Shown here: positions 52,295-64,000 of the stretch, piece by piece
How positions within the stretch are numbered: the first letter of the stretch is position 1
Layout: every line of letters starts with the position of its first letter
Source of the DNA: Temnothorax longispinosus
Taxonomy: Eukaryota > Arthropoda > Insecta > Hymenoptera > Formicidae
Assembly: GCF_030848805.1 (NCBI RefSeq)
Contig: NC_092360.1
Coordinates: forward strand, 21,059,701 to 21,123,700
Reading direction: 5' to 3'
Length of the DNA: 64,000 nt
Translations under genes and position numbers: made by a program
The notes under the pieces: model-generated
Database searches by the model: none
What the model was told of the DNA's origin: nothing
What the model saw: only the letters and a program-made list of their open reading frames with translations

Positions 52295-52582
52295 TACTCT
52301 GAAAAAATTTGGGGCCCACGATTATAGTAAATAATACCAAATTATTTGAATATCGTAACCCTAATTTTACGTATTTGGACTAGAAATAACACCGCGTAAC
52401 TAAAAATCGTAATTAGCTATTCTATTTATTTCAAAGATTTTTAAATTATACCAGTCAATTCTCTCAATTAGTTCTGTCGATATTCAATTACGCAAAGATA
52501 ATTTTCACTTAAGGGGCACTAACCAAAATGTTACAGTGCTTATAACTGTGGGTCCAAATCGGTAAAAATTTTTCCCAGAGTA
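52295..52582. mobile_element. 288-bp TA-flanked MITE, CTCTGRRAAAA ends
   Basis: The element starts TA-CTCTGAAAAAATTTGGGG and ends CCCAGAG-TA. In reverse complement the right end reads CTCTGGGAAAAATTTTTACC, then GATTTGGACCCACAGTTATA, which parallels GGGCCCACGATTATA on the left. TA flanks fit a mariner-type target duplication. The arms are diverged and inner similarity fades. Confidence 0.62.
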
Positions 52583-55500
52583 GGATCCCCTAGTGTTAAG
52601 CGATGCTAGAGAATAGTCAGCTTTTGCAGACGTCAATCATACAGGTACATATATTACAGACACTTTTGAAAATATAAGTGGCATAATTGTTTTAATTATA
52701 CACAAATGTTCATTTACGACATATTTACCTATCATATTTGAAAACAGATCTTCTAGTGTCTTAATTTTAAATAAAAGTTGTAATTAGTAATTTAGTTTTC
52801 TTGCATTTTAATACAAATTATATAAAATAATATGTTATAATAATTATATAAATATATTACTCGTAAAATAATTTGAGTTTCATCTTATTGTAAATATAAT
52901 CCTGCATTCATTCTATTGCATTTAAGCAATTTTTATGCGAATAATAAGTATTGAAATTGATTGAAAGAATTACACATCAAATATACGTGCTCATAACATT
53001 TCAAATTTGACGTGAATTGAATCGAAAATTCAAATTCACATGTGAAACATCCATCAAATACAATTTGAAAATTCATCTCTTTGCATGGATGATTCGTAAC
53101 GCGAACGCGATCGTACTTCGAGCGTTTATAGGATCTCCTCGGCAATACGTGGATTCGATAAATCAACAGCTAATCGTGGTTCTCGTATGGAAAATGCCGT
53201 TTCTGAATATCGCGAGGAACAATCGAATAAATAAATGATGGTTAGAATATAACGATCGCAAAGAATTGTCCTAAATGTCACATTTATTTATTAGTTAATC
53301 GCATATATGCGCAAATATTTTATCAAATATTTTGCTACAGCTTCTACCTCTGCACTAGGTGTGTACATATTGATTTACTGGACCGCACACACTACATGCT
53401 ATATAACACAATAGGCTTCTAAAGCTTTTCAAAAGTAGTACAAACTTTGCCTTTATTCATATACAGATATACAAGTACATTTTAGAATGCTTATAATATT
53501 TAAATATCATTATATTCTTTTATTATTTCATTACAAGCAGAGCAAACAAGAACATTTCAGTAAATAAATTAGCAAAGTTGTATTGATAAGAAAAAAACTT
53601 AAAATATACATGTTTAATGAACTAATGATATGACTGACAAATATCATAGAATTTAGACGATCGTATATTTTTAGTGTACGTTTTTAGTACCTTTGATTGC
53701 TAACATGAGTTGCGTCGTGTGTAAAAGTTAGATATTCGTATCACGTTCGCGAACCTGACGAGTAAAGTGGTTTATCTAAAGGTACAGGTCAAGCGCGTCA
53801 TAAAAATTTTCCGTTGGCTAAAAAGTGGAGTAGGGCGGGAGGAGGAGGAGGAGGAGGGTGAGGGTGAGCGTACGTTTTCCTCCGTAATTCACAAAATGTG
53901 ACGATTCAAGTTCGCACAAACTGCCTAGGGATTAGCTCGAGTCGCGTCGCAATTGAGTGAAGAATCGAGAAGTAAATTGACATTTTGTCAGAAAGTGTAT
54001 CATGGTCTTGACAGCAATTAGCTTAGCCGTCGCGAAGCTGTTAAAAGATCTGAGGCCATAGATAATCAAATGAGCGGGCGCGATAATGGTGCATTAAGAC
54101 GGTACACGATCTCATGGAAGTTTGAGATAATTGAAGAAAACTGCGAAGTTCTCGAGGGAGACTGCTATCACCGATCGTAACGCGTTTCCGCCGCGTGTCG
54201 CGAAATTGGTAACAGTTGGCTGGAATGTGTGTTTTTTACAGTACTCTCAGTTTACACCTATGTATCGTAATTAAGATCCCTTTCGCCATACTCATGTTGC
54301 AATGAGACTGCAGTAAAATACAATAGATATTCATGTAACTTTTTGCGAGTTTTATAATACACACGAATTTATAAAGATTTGTCTATATCAAAGAGTATCG
54401 CTATACGCGAGACGACGTGTTGGCCTGCATTAAACTTTCATTTTCCACGGGCATCGAGCAACAATGTGAGGAAGAGGGCTCTTTGTAAGATCGTTCGCTC
54501 AACAAAGGCAACAGAGAACACAATGGACCCTCTAAGTTCTGTGAGATACGTTAGAAGGGCGGCTCCAAGTACGGGAGGACCACCTTCGACGGGATGTTTG
54601 TCACACAAGCGTGTGTCGTAAATGTTGATAAAGTTCGATACAGAAAAGATCGAGCTTACCCTTATTATGTTAACAGCATTGTATGTGTTAGTTTCCTCCA
54701 AGAAAATTTTATATAAGTTTCTTTAATACAATTTTATATAATAATATTAATTTTCTGTCAGTATTTTAACTCTTCAATTATTCAACAACTTTCACAACTG
54801 TTTTTCACAAAGCCAGCGAGTTTCGATAGATTATTAAAATGTTTCTAAAATTTATTACTGCGTTTTCCTCCCATTTTCATCGTTGAATCCAATGTTTTAA
54901 TATAGAATTTCCTGCCCTTCAAAACTTTTCTCTAAATAATAAAAATATTGTAAAAATACGCAAATCTGCGCGTAGTATTTTTCAAGGGAACGATTATTTG
55001 AAGATTCATGAATACAGTTCTTGGAGCAGAAAATAAATCTCGATGTGTTTCCACCAATATTTTTTAACAATTTTTGAAAAAATATATTTTATGGTATAAA
55101 AACGTGCAGCGTGTTCTAAACCGGAGATCAATTTCCAGCCCTTTATCAACAACGAACTCAAAACGGAGATCACGCGACAGTATCATTTTTTGGAGGTGAA
55201 TATACCGCCATAATCCGTGAAAGTGGATTTTTCGTGAAGGAAATTCGATCGCGGTGGATTCTAAAACGCTCGAGTAACCTATGATGGCGGCGGTCGCGCG
55301 CTGTGTAAACTCGGAACAGAAATACGACAGCTAAAGGGACGACACCCTGTGCTGAGTCATGGCCACTGCGAACTACCGGAGTCCCAGATCGGAGCACCAG
55401 CTCAGCAAACCGTCGTGAGTCGAAGCGCCTGATTCTAAACTATCGACTTTTACGGGAGCTGTATCTAAGATGAATCTCAGTCTACCGAAGACTGATTGAA

Positions 55501-58500
55501 ACACGAGAGAAACCACGATCATAACATTCTCAACTGCATATTGCGTGAAACGGTATTATTGGAAGAACGATCGTTCAATTTTTCTAGAAACTTTACCGCT
55601 TTATCGTATTGAAAATATCGTAAAATATATCGACTATCGTAGTAATTACAGAAATAAAGAGGAAAAAGTAATGTAAATTGCATGGCATGCATTACGGGGT
55701 ATTACTAAGAGGAAATTTTATATTCTATACTATTGCATGAATTTAACTTTGTCTCTCTCTCTCTTTCTCTCACCTTTTTTTCCTCTTTTCGCAATTCGTG
55801 TTCAAATAAATTTGTAAAGACATCGAATCCATTTACCAGGTAGCTTTAACAAAAATAAGCTTGACACATTGCCGCTTGCGTATAAAACGGGAAATATAAT
55901 AATAATAATGGCCGTAATTTACAGTGTGTTTGCTGTTCTCACATTCTAAGTGGCTGTAATATTTAGTAATTATTCTTTCCCCAGTGAGACAGTAAATGAT
56001 GCTTCGTTATCGGTTTTCCAAGCAGCGCGCCGAGAAAAGATGAATCCTCTACGGAGGTCGAAGGAGCGCCTTGTCATTCCACGGCCATTAATAAATCATG
56101 GTACGAAGTCTCCCAACGTTTTCCCAACGCGCGCTGTCGAAAGGTAGAGTAAAGGGAAAACGACTCCGGAAGAGGACCCGTACGCTAAGGGTGATATAAA
56201 AAAAAGAAGCATGCACAGAGCGATCGAACCGAAAGATATCTATTCGCATACATGTTTTCCATCGATATCGCAACGAAAATACGAGCGCGCTTTGTTACAC
56301 ACGATTTACATGTTCACCGTACGCGTTCGTCAAGCGACAGAAAATGTTTTTGATTTTATCCATAACGGACGTTGTGCAATGCCATCACAGAAGAAGTATC
56401 GCTTTTTTTTTATATGTGTGTTTTTAACAAATCCGATTTTTTTTATTGATAATAAATCATTTATACACTCTCAAATGTATTTATAGTTTGCACGTGCAAC
56501 GCGCATTTCGGTTTGATAAATAATAAAATATTTTTTATTTAAGCGCTCATATATACATATTAAATCATCGGCCTGTCATTTTTCATTTTTGAAATAGAAT
56601 TCGATATATAAACGCATCAATCATTCGTGATAATGATGCCCGTCTAAAATAACGAGCTATTTATCAGAGATTAATGTCAAAAGCATGAATTAATTCAGAA
56701 TACCGTGTAAGTCAACGTGTCCGCAGTAATACGAAATATTTCGAATGATATGAATAACGCACGATAACAATGAATGAGATAAATATCGGGTGAGGTTAAT
56801 TAGACTCGGTATCGAAAGATCTCTCTTTTTGTTTCTTGAACGATTACTTTATGGAATAAGCTACGTATCAAAGTATTTTCTTACCTACACATAATGTAGG
56901 TACCTACACTATTGCTTACAAATATTTATCACGTATGTTTTTTTTTATACACGCGATATAATATTATTGTTATCTTTTATTAGCATGCTTGTAAAGTAAA
57001 ATTAATTATACGTTTTAAACTGTCAGTCCTCCATGCATTTACATTAACACTTCTGTGACTAAAATCTAAATGTGCATAGCAATCTACGGTAATATATGCG
57101 AAAAATATGCATTATAATTATAATTTCAATAATCACTAATCAGCGCCACGTAAATACGGTCACATTCAAGTATCATAATCCTAAATATTGTAATAACCGT
57201 GGAGATTGCTGCAATGTATCCGCTTCTTTTCACGTGAAGTTCGTTGTACCGCACTAATTATTTTGGACTTTAGGACGCAGGACGCAAAACGAAATATATA
57301 TATATTTGTTGAAAATTCACGGTGAATCGAATAGCGAGCAATTAATCCGGGTAACGAAAACTGTTGGATGACAGCTCGGATGTCAACGAAAGTAAATGGC
57401 ACGTTCCAGCCCATCGTTACGCCATTGTAGTACTGTCAATATAGATACATGTAGAGCCGAAAAGCGGATCAGGTGCGTAAAAATATTTTTGCGGCGTTCT
57501 AAAATGGATGTTATTCCAGGATGCGCACTTGCTGGAACAATCGGAACTGTATTTTTACTGTATTTCTTTTGCGGCATGATCCCGCGTGAACGAAGATACG
57601 ATTTTTTTTTTTTTTTTTAATGGAATTGGGCAACAAGTGGCGAGAACGAAAGTCACCGGATGGGATCATATTGAAATGCCAACTGACACGAGAGCTATAC
57701 ATATACTCCACGTTGGGAAAAAAAAACCTGCGTAATCGTTCCGCCATCTGTACCATTATACTTATTGTCGGAGAAAAGCTCTTTCGATATAATCGACTTT
57801 TTTTGCTGAATGACGTGAGATTCTATATTGACAGATTTAACGCGCATTCATCATTCCGGCCAGTGACACGCAACTCTCCTCGATAATGGCTCCTCACTTG
57901 AAATATTCGAAAGCTGGCTCGTCCCAAATAGATTTTCTGCGGATAAAGGCGATCAAGCGGCGCACCTTTCGTATTTCGTCTGAAAATAGCTTCGGTCGCG
58001 TTTGTATAAGCTATAGCCAGGGTAATGTTATCGATTACGAAAGCACAATGCAATTTGAGGTATTACTCGCGAAAGCTGCGCTTTTATTGGCAACCGACAC
58101 GAAGCGACGTAGAGCGAGTAACCCAAAAAACCACAAATGAACATGTACAGATGCTATATCGTATCGTAATAAAATTTTCAAATAATGAAAAAATAAATTT
58201 TTCACAATTTTATTATATAATAAAAATCGTAAGAGAGTTATGATACCTATACTTACATCGTAACATGAAAAAGTCCAATGATTTTATTAGTGATAATATT
58301 TTAGAACCAAGTTATGGAATATTTTTTAAATAATTAAACGTCTCTGTGTGTGAGTAAATTTATTTGTATAAACAATATTGGTAATGCAATTGTGACACAC
58401 ATGAAGCCGTACGGATCGCCATAAACCGCGAATGTAATCAGAGTTATAGATAAATCCGCTTTGCCGGCGACAATAAATTTCCGAAATCCACCTACGGCCA

Positions 58501-58918
58501 TATTGCGCGGATTCTGCGGTAAGATATAGCGAAACGCGCGTAGGGGAAATTTGGCCTGGGGACGTACCCACTAATCCTTCCGTGGTAATCGACGATTTCC
58601 GTCCCTAAATTGTCCCACTGCCGTGGAACTGCATAGTTAAGGGGTTCCCTACGAAATTAACTTTAGATCGCGGACCGTACCAAGCCGTCGGCGCTTTTGT
58701 TCTTCGACAGCAGCGGTAGCAGAGAAATAATTGTTTCGATTATATCAACAAATTGCTGGTTCTTTCGAACGGAAGAACACATTGTTACAGGCCCGTGCTG
58801 AAACTGTAGGTATATTCGCAAAACTGGTATTATTCATCGGATCTCTGCGCATTGTCTCGGAAATAAAAATGAGATATTCAATTGTACCTTAAAGGATTAT
58901 ATGCTAGATAAAAGAATG
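52583..58918. other. Mostly AT-rich non-coding stretch
   Basis: About 6.3 kb without a recognisable exon. It includes a (GGA)n-rich run at about 53,835-53,862, a CT-rich run near 55,752-55,775 and short T tracts such as 57,602-57,618. Open frames are short and lack family motifs. Confidence 0.4.
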
Positions 58919-58929
58919 TTTTTTTTTTT
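58919..58929 (-). other. A-tract downstream of the 214-codon ORF (possible retrocopy tail)
   Basis: Eleven consecutive A residues on the ORF's strand, about 40 bp beyond the duplicated segment. The position fits a decayed poly(A) tail, but no AATAAA was seen just upstream and no flanking target duplication was identified. Confidence 0.35.
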
Positions 58930-58971
58930 GAACAAATTTTCAACGTTTACTTATATCTAAATGTTTGAATG

Positions 58972-59098
58972 TAGTCGCGGCAACCTTAATAGGCAATTTT
59001 GACGCAGGAGCACGTCTCACTGCACTACTGATACTGGGTTTATCAATTGGAATTATTTTATTGGACTGCAGATATGCCATGACCTCCTTGTCAATCTC
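58972..59098 (-). repeat. Tandem second copy of the ORF's internal segment
   Basis: This 127-bp segment repeats 59345-59469 of the ORF, about 370 bp away in the same orientation, from GCGGCAACCTTAATAGGCAA to GCCATGACCTCCTTGTCAAT. It differs by a handful of substitutions and a 3-bp in-frame insertion. In its own frame it stays open for about 50 codons (DKEVMAYLQSNKIIPI, then AVRRAPASKLPIKVAAT) but it is out of frame with the ORF it follows. Confidence 0.88.
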
Positions 59099-59741
59099 AC
59101 TGTTCCTTTGGCTCTTCCCGGTCTTCTAGAACGGTCATGCAGAATTTCATAGAACGCGCCAGCTGTTCTTCCAGGGCTGCATTTCGCACGTATCTGTTGT
59201 GCTTCGACAGGACGCATGTCATCTTCTTCAGTTCTTCGGCCTCTCGGTTCCGTTGTTTAATACGCTCGTCGTCCTTCTTATTAACTTGCGGGATGAAATC
59301 TTGCATTATGACAGCTTTCGCGGCCAGCTCGTCGCGCAACAAATTAGTCGCGGCAACCTTAATAGGCAACTTTGACGCAGGAGCACGTCTCACTGCACCA
59401 CTGGTACTGGGTTCAATTGGAATTATTTTATTGGACGGCACATATGCCATGACATCCTTGTCAATCTTATAGTTTGAAGTAGGAACTATTTCTTTGTCTA
59501 TTCTAGTACAGTTTGACATGCTGCATTTCTGCTCACCGAGAAACGTGATATCGTCAACGTCGCTATCATCAACGGTTAAATAACGCGGCTCCCTTGTATG
59601 TGCCATGTTACAATTGGATTTAAATTTCTTGGGTGTTATATATTCTCCTTCAAAGTTGCGGTCCTCGGAAGCTTTCCGTTTCTTAGAACCTTCATCCGCC
59701 CATCCTAAGATTCTATTCAGAAAATTAAATATCATGGTCAT
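59097..59741 (-). pseudogene. Intronless 214-codon ORF, unidentified nuclear-type protein; probable truncated retrocopy
   Basis: The frame begins MTMIFNFLNRILGW. It continues with two basic patches that look like nuclear localisation signals (KKRKASED near residue 20 and ITPKKFK near 36), an acidic stretch DDSDVDDITF near 79, and a charged helical C-terminal third (KKDDERIKQRNREAEELKK then ALEEQLARSM). It ends at EEPKEQ. I do not securely recognise it. The organisation, and the ending in a charged helix just where a catalytic domain could follow, vaguely resembles the N-terminal region of SUMO proteases (Ulp1/SENP), but I see no protease domain, so this is a weak guess. The stop codon (TGA at 59097-59099) arises where the frame runs into a second copy of its own interior. 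With no introns and a downstream A-tract, a retrocopy truncated by rearrangement is more likely than an intact gene. An expressed small gene is not excluded. Confidence 0.5.
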
Positions 59742-60439
59742 TTTTAATATATATATAGATCCTGATTATATTATTGTCCATTCAATATATGTTATTAGTG
59801 TAGCTCGATCTAAAAAAAAACAAAAAATAAGAAATTCTATAATGTATAAATGTTGCCCTTAATATAATTTTTATATATCTTATACATATAAATATTACAA
59901 AGACAAAAACCATGCAATGAAACTTTATAGCAAACTATAGATGCCAAGGGGGCTATATATCCCATATATAATACTAATGATATGCTCATCCAATTCCAAA
60001 TTTTATTTATTTTGTATAAGACAGATACAGAGTGGGATATCATATAACCTTAAATTTATCTGAAGTCGAAAATTATAAAACTGCATTTAGTAATAAATAT
60101 AAGAACAATCTTCAATGCTTTTACATTCTTTTACAAAACAGGATTACTTACATCGGGCTTTTACATCAGAAAATTATACAAAAGGATGTATAACCAAATG
60201 CCGATCTATATCTCGTTCGATCTCTAACAAAGCCACCGAGTCTGTGAGAACTGATAATGATAAGAATTCAACCTAAAAGAAAAGACCATCGTTATCAATT
60301 GTACCTCACAAAATTATCATCAATTAAAGTAATTTAGTCGCCTGTACTATTCTGCGCTAATGTACAATAAAAGGTCTGTTTGTTTTACTTGAATGTACAC
60401 TCTCTGTACTTAAAATCTCTCAGTACACTCTCTGTATAC
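59742..60439. other. AT-rich spacer upstream of the 214-codon ORF
   Basis: AT-rich sequence with no supported gene and no obvious promoter for the minus-strand ORF beyond a weak ATATATATATTAAAAATG context at its start. A short local repeat, CAGTACACTCTCTGTA/TACACTCTCTGTA, lies at about 60,392-60,440. Confidence 0.45.
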
Positions 60440-60443
60440 TTAA

Positions 60444-60737
60444 CCCTAGACAGACTCACTTATTTTTCTCATACGTGAATGACTCACTGGGGTAATACGT
60501 TACCCCAAACTTGTACCGCGTGTATAATATTTCCAGAATGTTCTTAGAAAACTTTATAATAGATAATTTTGTTTGTTGTTTAATAGGGAAGACGATAGTA
60601 GTCATCAATTTGCGGTAGTAAAAAAAAACAGTAAAAAAATTTCGAAAAATAAAACAAAGAACCAAAAATTTGGCTGAAATGATGCGAATTTGAATTTCGC
60701 GTGGGGTAACGTATTACCCCAGTGAGTCTGTCTAGGG
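60444..60737 (-). mobile_element. piggyBac-derived MITE, copy 2 (inverted)
   Basis: TTAA lies at 60440-60443 and 60738-60741. It is nearly identical to the element at 42266-42584 but in the opposite orientation. It carries the same 13-bp TIRs, 3-bp and 31-bp spacers and palindromic 19-bp repeats. It is 25 bp shorter, mainly because it lacks the expanded TCTATTA repeat, and has a few substitutions. High similarity between copies about 18 kb apart suggests recent transposition. Confidence 0.93.
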
Positions 60738-60817
60738 TTAAAATAAAATGGGTATGTTTGAAGTTTAGAAAAAGTGAGAAGGAAAGTTCTAGTACAGCCC
60801 ATGCATCAATAAAAGAG

Positions 60818-61140
60818 CTAAAGATTACTTGTGATTGAAATAATAAAGACACATATAATTTAACATCAGACAAAAAAAAATACAGAAAATTCAGCTATGA
60901 AAAACAAACCTAAAGACTACTTATATGATTATGATCAAAATGAATATATATACATATAATTTAGTGGCGGACACACAGAAAAATAGAAAGGATAGAAAAT
61001 ACAGAAAATTATCTCTCAGCTACAGAAAAGAAACTTCAAGATTATTTATGATTGAAATGAAAGACATGTAATTTAGTGTCAAACAGAAAAAGAGAAAGGA
61101 TAAGAAAATACAGGAAATTTAGTTACAAAAAACAAAACTT
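60818..61140. repeat. Diverged tandem repeat, about 3 units of 92-125 bp
   Basis: Units begin CTAAAGATTACTTGTGATTG (60818), CTAAAGACTACTTATATGAT (60910) and TTCAAGATTATTTATGATTG (about 61035). Each continues through CATATAATTTA/CATGTAATTTAGTG, an ACAGAAAAA segment, AAATACAGAAAATT and a terminal TACAAAAAACAAAAC-like block. The last two units share AGAAAGGATA. Length differences come from internal indels. It is non-coding. Confidence 0.8.
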
Positions 61141-64000
61141 ATACATGAAATTGTTTTTATAAAAACACAACGGAGACGCAGATACATATATATATATCTT
61201 CACTGGAAAAGATACCCGATGTCAAAAGCAATTTTTAGCGGAATATACATTGGATATCTCAGCCAGGACACTCTGTGTCGCACTTTCGCGCCTCGATGCC
61301 TTTTTTCACATGTAAAAACGTCCGTAGAATCGGTCAGTGCGGAATAGCGCGGACGTGCGAATTCATTATGAATAAAGAAATCTCGATTATGCAAATGTAT
61401 GCGCAACCACGTGACGTGAGTGAGGTTAACCTCATCGCGCGCGCGGCGTGCGACGCACGGACGTGTTCCGGTCGATGCTTACTCGAAGGCAGCTCTGCGC
61501 CGAATTCGCAGTACGCCGTACGTGTCGAAGCGGGGCCTGGCCCGGGCGACGCCTTCTCATCCGGCCTCTCAGACGCGCAATTTGTCGTTCATGGAACATT
61601 TAATTTGGCAAACGTCGCGAACATAACCAGCGGTGGCGTACGGCGTACTTACCTTTTGCGTAGTGCTGGTAGTGCGTAGTGCGTAGTGCGTATCGCGCTC
61701 TCGGCTACCATACTACATACTACCATCATACTTTACGCGGAGCAGGTTGGCCACTCCCGCCCGCGAATTTATTCGACTCAAAGCGCCTTCTCCTCTGCTT
61801 CTCTCTTCGATCTCCTTTCTCTGCCGCATATGATACACGTTTGATTGGTTTCGGAACGAGCAAAAAGGAGGGAAAAGCCGAATCTCGGATAAGATAAATT
61901 ATTCAGATGCTTTTTGTAAAAATAGTAAATTAATAATATAAATCTTCGACCTTTTTGTAAAAACAAATTTTCGTAAAAAAAAAAATTATAGATACGGTCG
62001 ATCGAGCTTTTAATTTCAAATTATTGATATTAGAGAAATTTAGGGCGCAACACATACATATAATGTTATATGAAATTTATTATTATTAGATATATTTATA
62101 ACGTTTTCGATTCAACCCAGCCAATCAAAAACGCTATTAAAATCGTCTTAAATATGATCTTGAGATGTTATATCAGATTCTCTGGCTTGATAGAATTTTA
62201 AGATTAAGTATACTTGACATCCGGCGCTTGACGATCCCAAGCAAGTTTTAGGTGATCTTAACTTTATAAATGCCTATAACTAATTATTATAGTCTCGACA
62301 TTTTGGTGTTGGACTTTTCGTTCACGCGTTGAAAATAAGAGGCAGTTAAAAATGTTCGCATATACGTACAGTTTTTAAGTTCCTGAAGAAGAATCCGCAA
62401 GATCGCAAGGTCTCACAAGAGTAACAATTACAATTGACTTTAATTATGTGTTTATAAAGGCTGAGATTTCTTTGAGGACACACCGGTGTCGTCGACACTT
62501 CGATTAGGCTACAAATTTTGTTTAAATAAAAGCCGTACTGCCGAAACACTGTGATTTATTATATTTAAAACTCCTGTTAGGTTGATTTTTAATTTTAGTC
62601 ATTTCGGTACTCCTTATTGCAGCTTGCGAAGAATTTTGTACTCCGAGAGAAATATATAAATAGAATAGAAAATATATACTCGAGAAACAAGATTCAATCT
62701 AATGAATAATAATAAGCAAGGATTTATTACTGTACATGTTGTTATATGTAATTTAGGTATTTAGGCATGACTTGTAATTAATACATATTTGTATCTAAGC
62801 TGTCGTATAACATTTCGTTATTTTTTTTTGTTACATGTACGTATCAGATTCTACATATATTTCACATGCACTTACGGTTTTCCCTCAAGATGGATCGAAC
62901 ACGCACGTTTATCCGTAATGAAACGCCTTGGGCCGATAGGAAATGGCGTCTTGGTAAACACTAATAAGCACTCGCTTATACATATATACGTGTTACAGTC
63001 TACGCGAGACCAATACACCGCCCACACGCACAACACACACAACAAAATAGTTTCCATTTTCGACCGAAATATACGGTATCCAATTTCAATTAGAAGTTTG
63101 CTTCGCTCGGTCGAGACGCCGCGGTCGACAAAGTATTTAATCAAAGAACGCAATTCAAGGGGAAGGTAATATCTCTATCGATCTCGGATGATTTTGTTCT
63201 GAGACCTACACTAATTGGTAAATAATGAGACTTGAGACGATGTGATATGATAACAGAAATCATAATTCATCGACTGCAAATTTGTATCTATATATTACTA
63301 GGCGATATTTAATAAAAATCGACACGTTTTGATTATAAATGATTGAGTTTGAGTTTCGTTTAACTTGTGCAATCGCAACAAATAAAGATTTTAATCAGAA
63401 ATCCATCATTAAACTAAAAAGCTAATAATGCGAAATAATTATGAGCTAATATTTGCACGCTAAACATAGCAGAATGTAATTGTTGTTAATTGTACCGACA
63501 ATTTATTATTGCGCATTTGAAATATGTGCTCCAGTTTCTTTTTGTTAAATTGTCATGTACAGTCAAAATTTCATTTATATAATATTTGGCCTGTATAACT
63601 CTAAAATTCAATTTACGGTAATTATACATAAATTAACATGTATGAACTGTGTGCGAAAATTATTAATTTCTCTTCGATTATATTGTAGAGCGTTCTTCCA
63701 CGCATATATATACATATATTACGTAGTAATTTAAATATTTGATTACTATTTATCGTTGCAACTCATTCAACAGAAACGACGAAAAACCGAGCACATAAAC
63801 GAATCGCGATTCGAGGATACTCATCTAAAGCAATCAAGTTGGATGTTGACTTTACGTTGAAAATTCTTCGAAAATCTTTCTTCGACGTTAGAATTGACTC
63901 ATTCAACTCTATTTCCTCGACAAAAATCTTTAAAAAAACCAGATAAATCTGTAAAATTGCCCTTCTCTTTCTTTGTGCAATACTGCACTTTTATTGTATT
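61141..64000. other. Right-end non-coding stretch
   Basis: A GC-richer patch at about 61,260-61,800 includes a short GTGCGTA tandem array (about 61,672-61,692). The rest is AT-rich. Plus- and minus-strand frames at 61,275-61,679 and 62,789-63,169 have no recognisable motifs. No gene is supported. Confidence 0.4.

Overview
The window looks like nuclear DNA of an insect, most likely a hymenopteran and plausibly an ant. It is gene-poor and AT-rich, broken by short GC- and CpG-rich blocks in which CpG is not depleted. It contains spliced exons of an insect-type Golgi class I alpha-mannosidase and many short inverted-repeat transposon derivatives (MITEs). The taxonomic call is inference from style and one protein family.

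Only one conserved gene is supported with confidence: a Golgi alpha-1,2-mannosidase (GH47, alpha-Man-Ia/mas-1 type) on the minus strand. Two exons are visible. One (11281-11725) encodes the cytosolic tail, signal-anchor and luminal stem. The next (3522-3737) encodes the start of the catalytic (alpha/alpha)7 domain. They join in phase 0 across a 7.5-kb intron with good splice sites. The remaining catalytic exons must lie left of position 1. The upstream 5' exon or exons and the promoter are not identified. The CpG island at 46.9-48.6 kb is the best positional candidate, which would make 11.7-47 kb a giant first intron.

The second coding signal is an intronless 214-codon minus-strand ORF at 59097-59741. 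A 127-bp tandem duplication of its own interior (58972-59098) abuts its 3' end, and an A-tract follows, so it resembles a truncated retrocopy. I do not securely recognise the protein.

Most of what can be read is mobile-element debris. Six TTAA-flanked elements are present. Two are near-identical copies (42266-42584 and 60444-60737, inverted relative to each other) with the exact piggyBac end layout: 13-bp TIR, 3-bp or 31-bp spacer, 19-bp internal repeat. One (12012-12660) is a nearly perfect 649-bp foldback lying 290 bp upstream of the mannosidase stem exon. Two others are hairpin elements with 3-bp target duplications (Tourist-like). Several are TA-flanked, mariner-like MITEs. A diverged ~110-bp tandem repeat lies at 60818-61140.

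The rest (about 17-42 kb, 52.6-58.9 kb and 61.2-64 kb) is AT-rich non-coding sequence with microsatellites and homopurine tracts, in which I see no convincing genes, tRNAs or CRISPR arrays.
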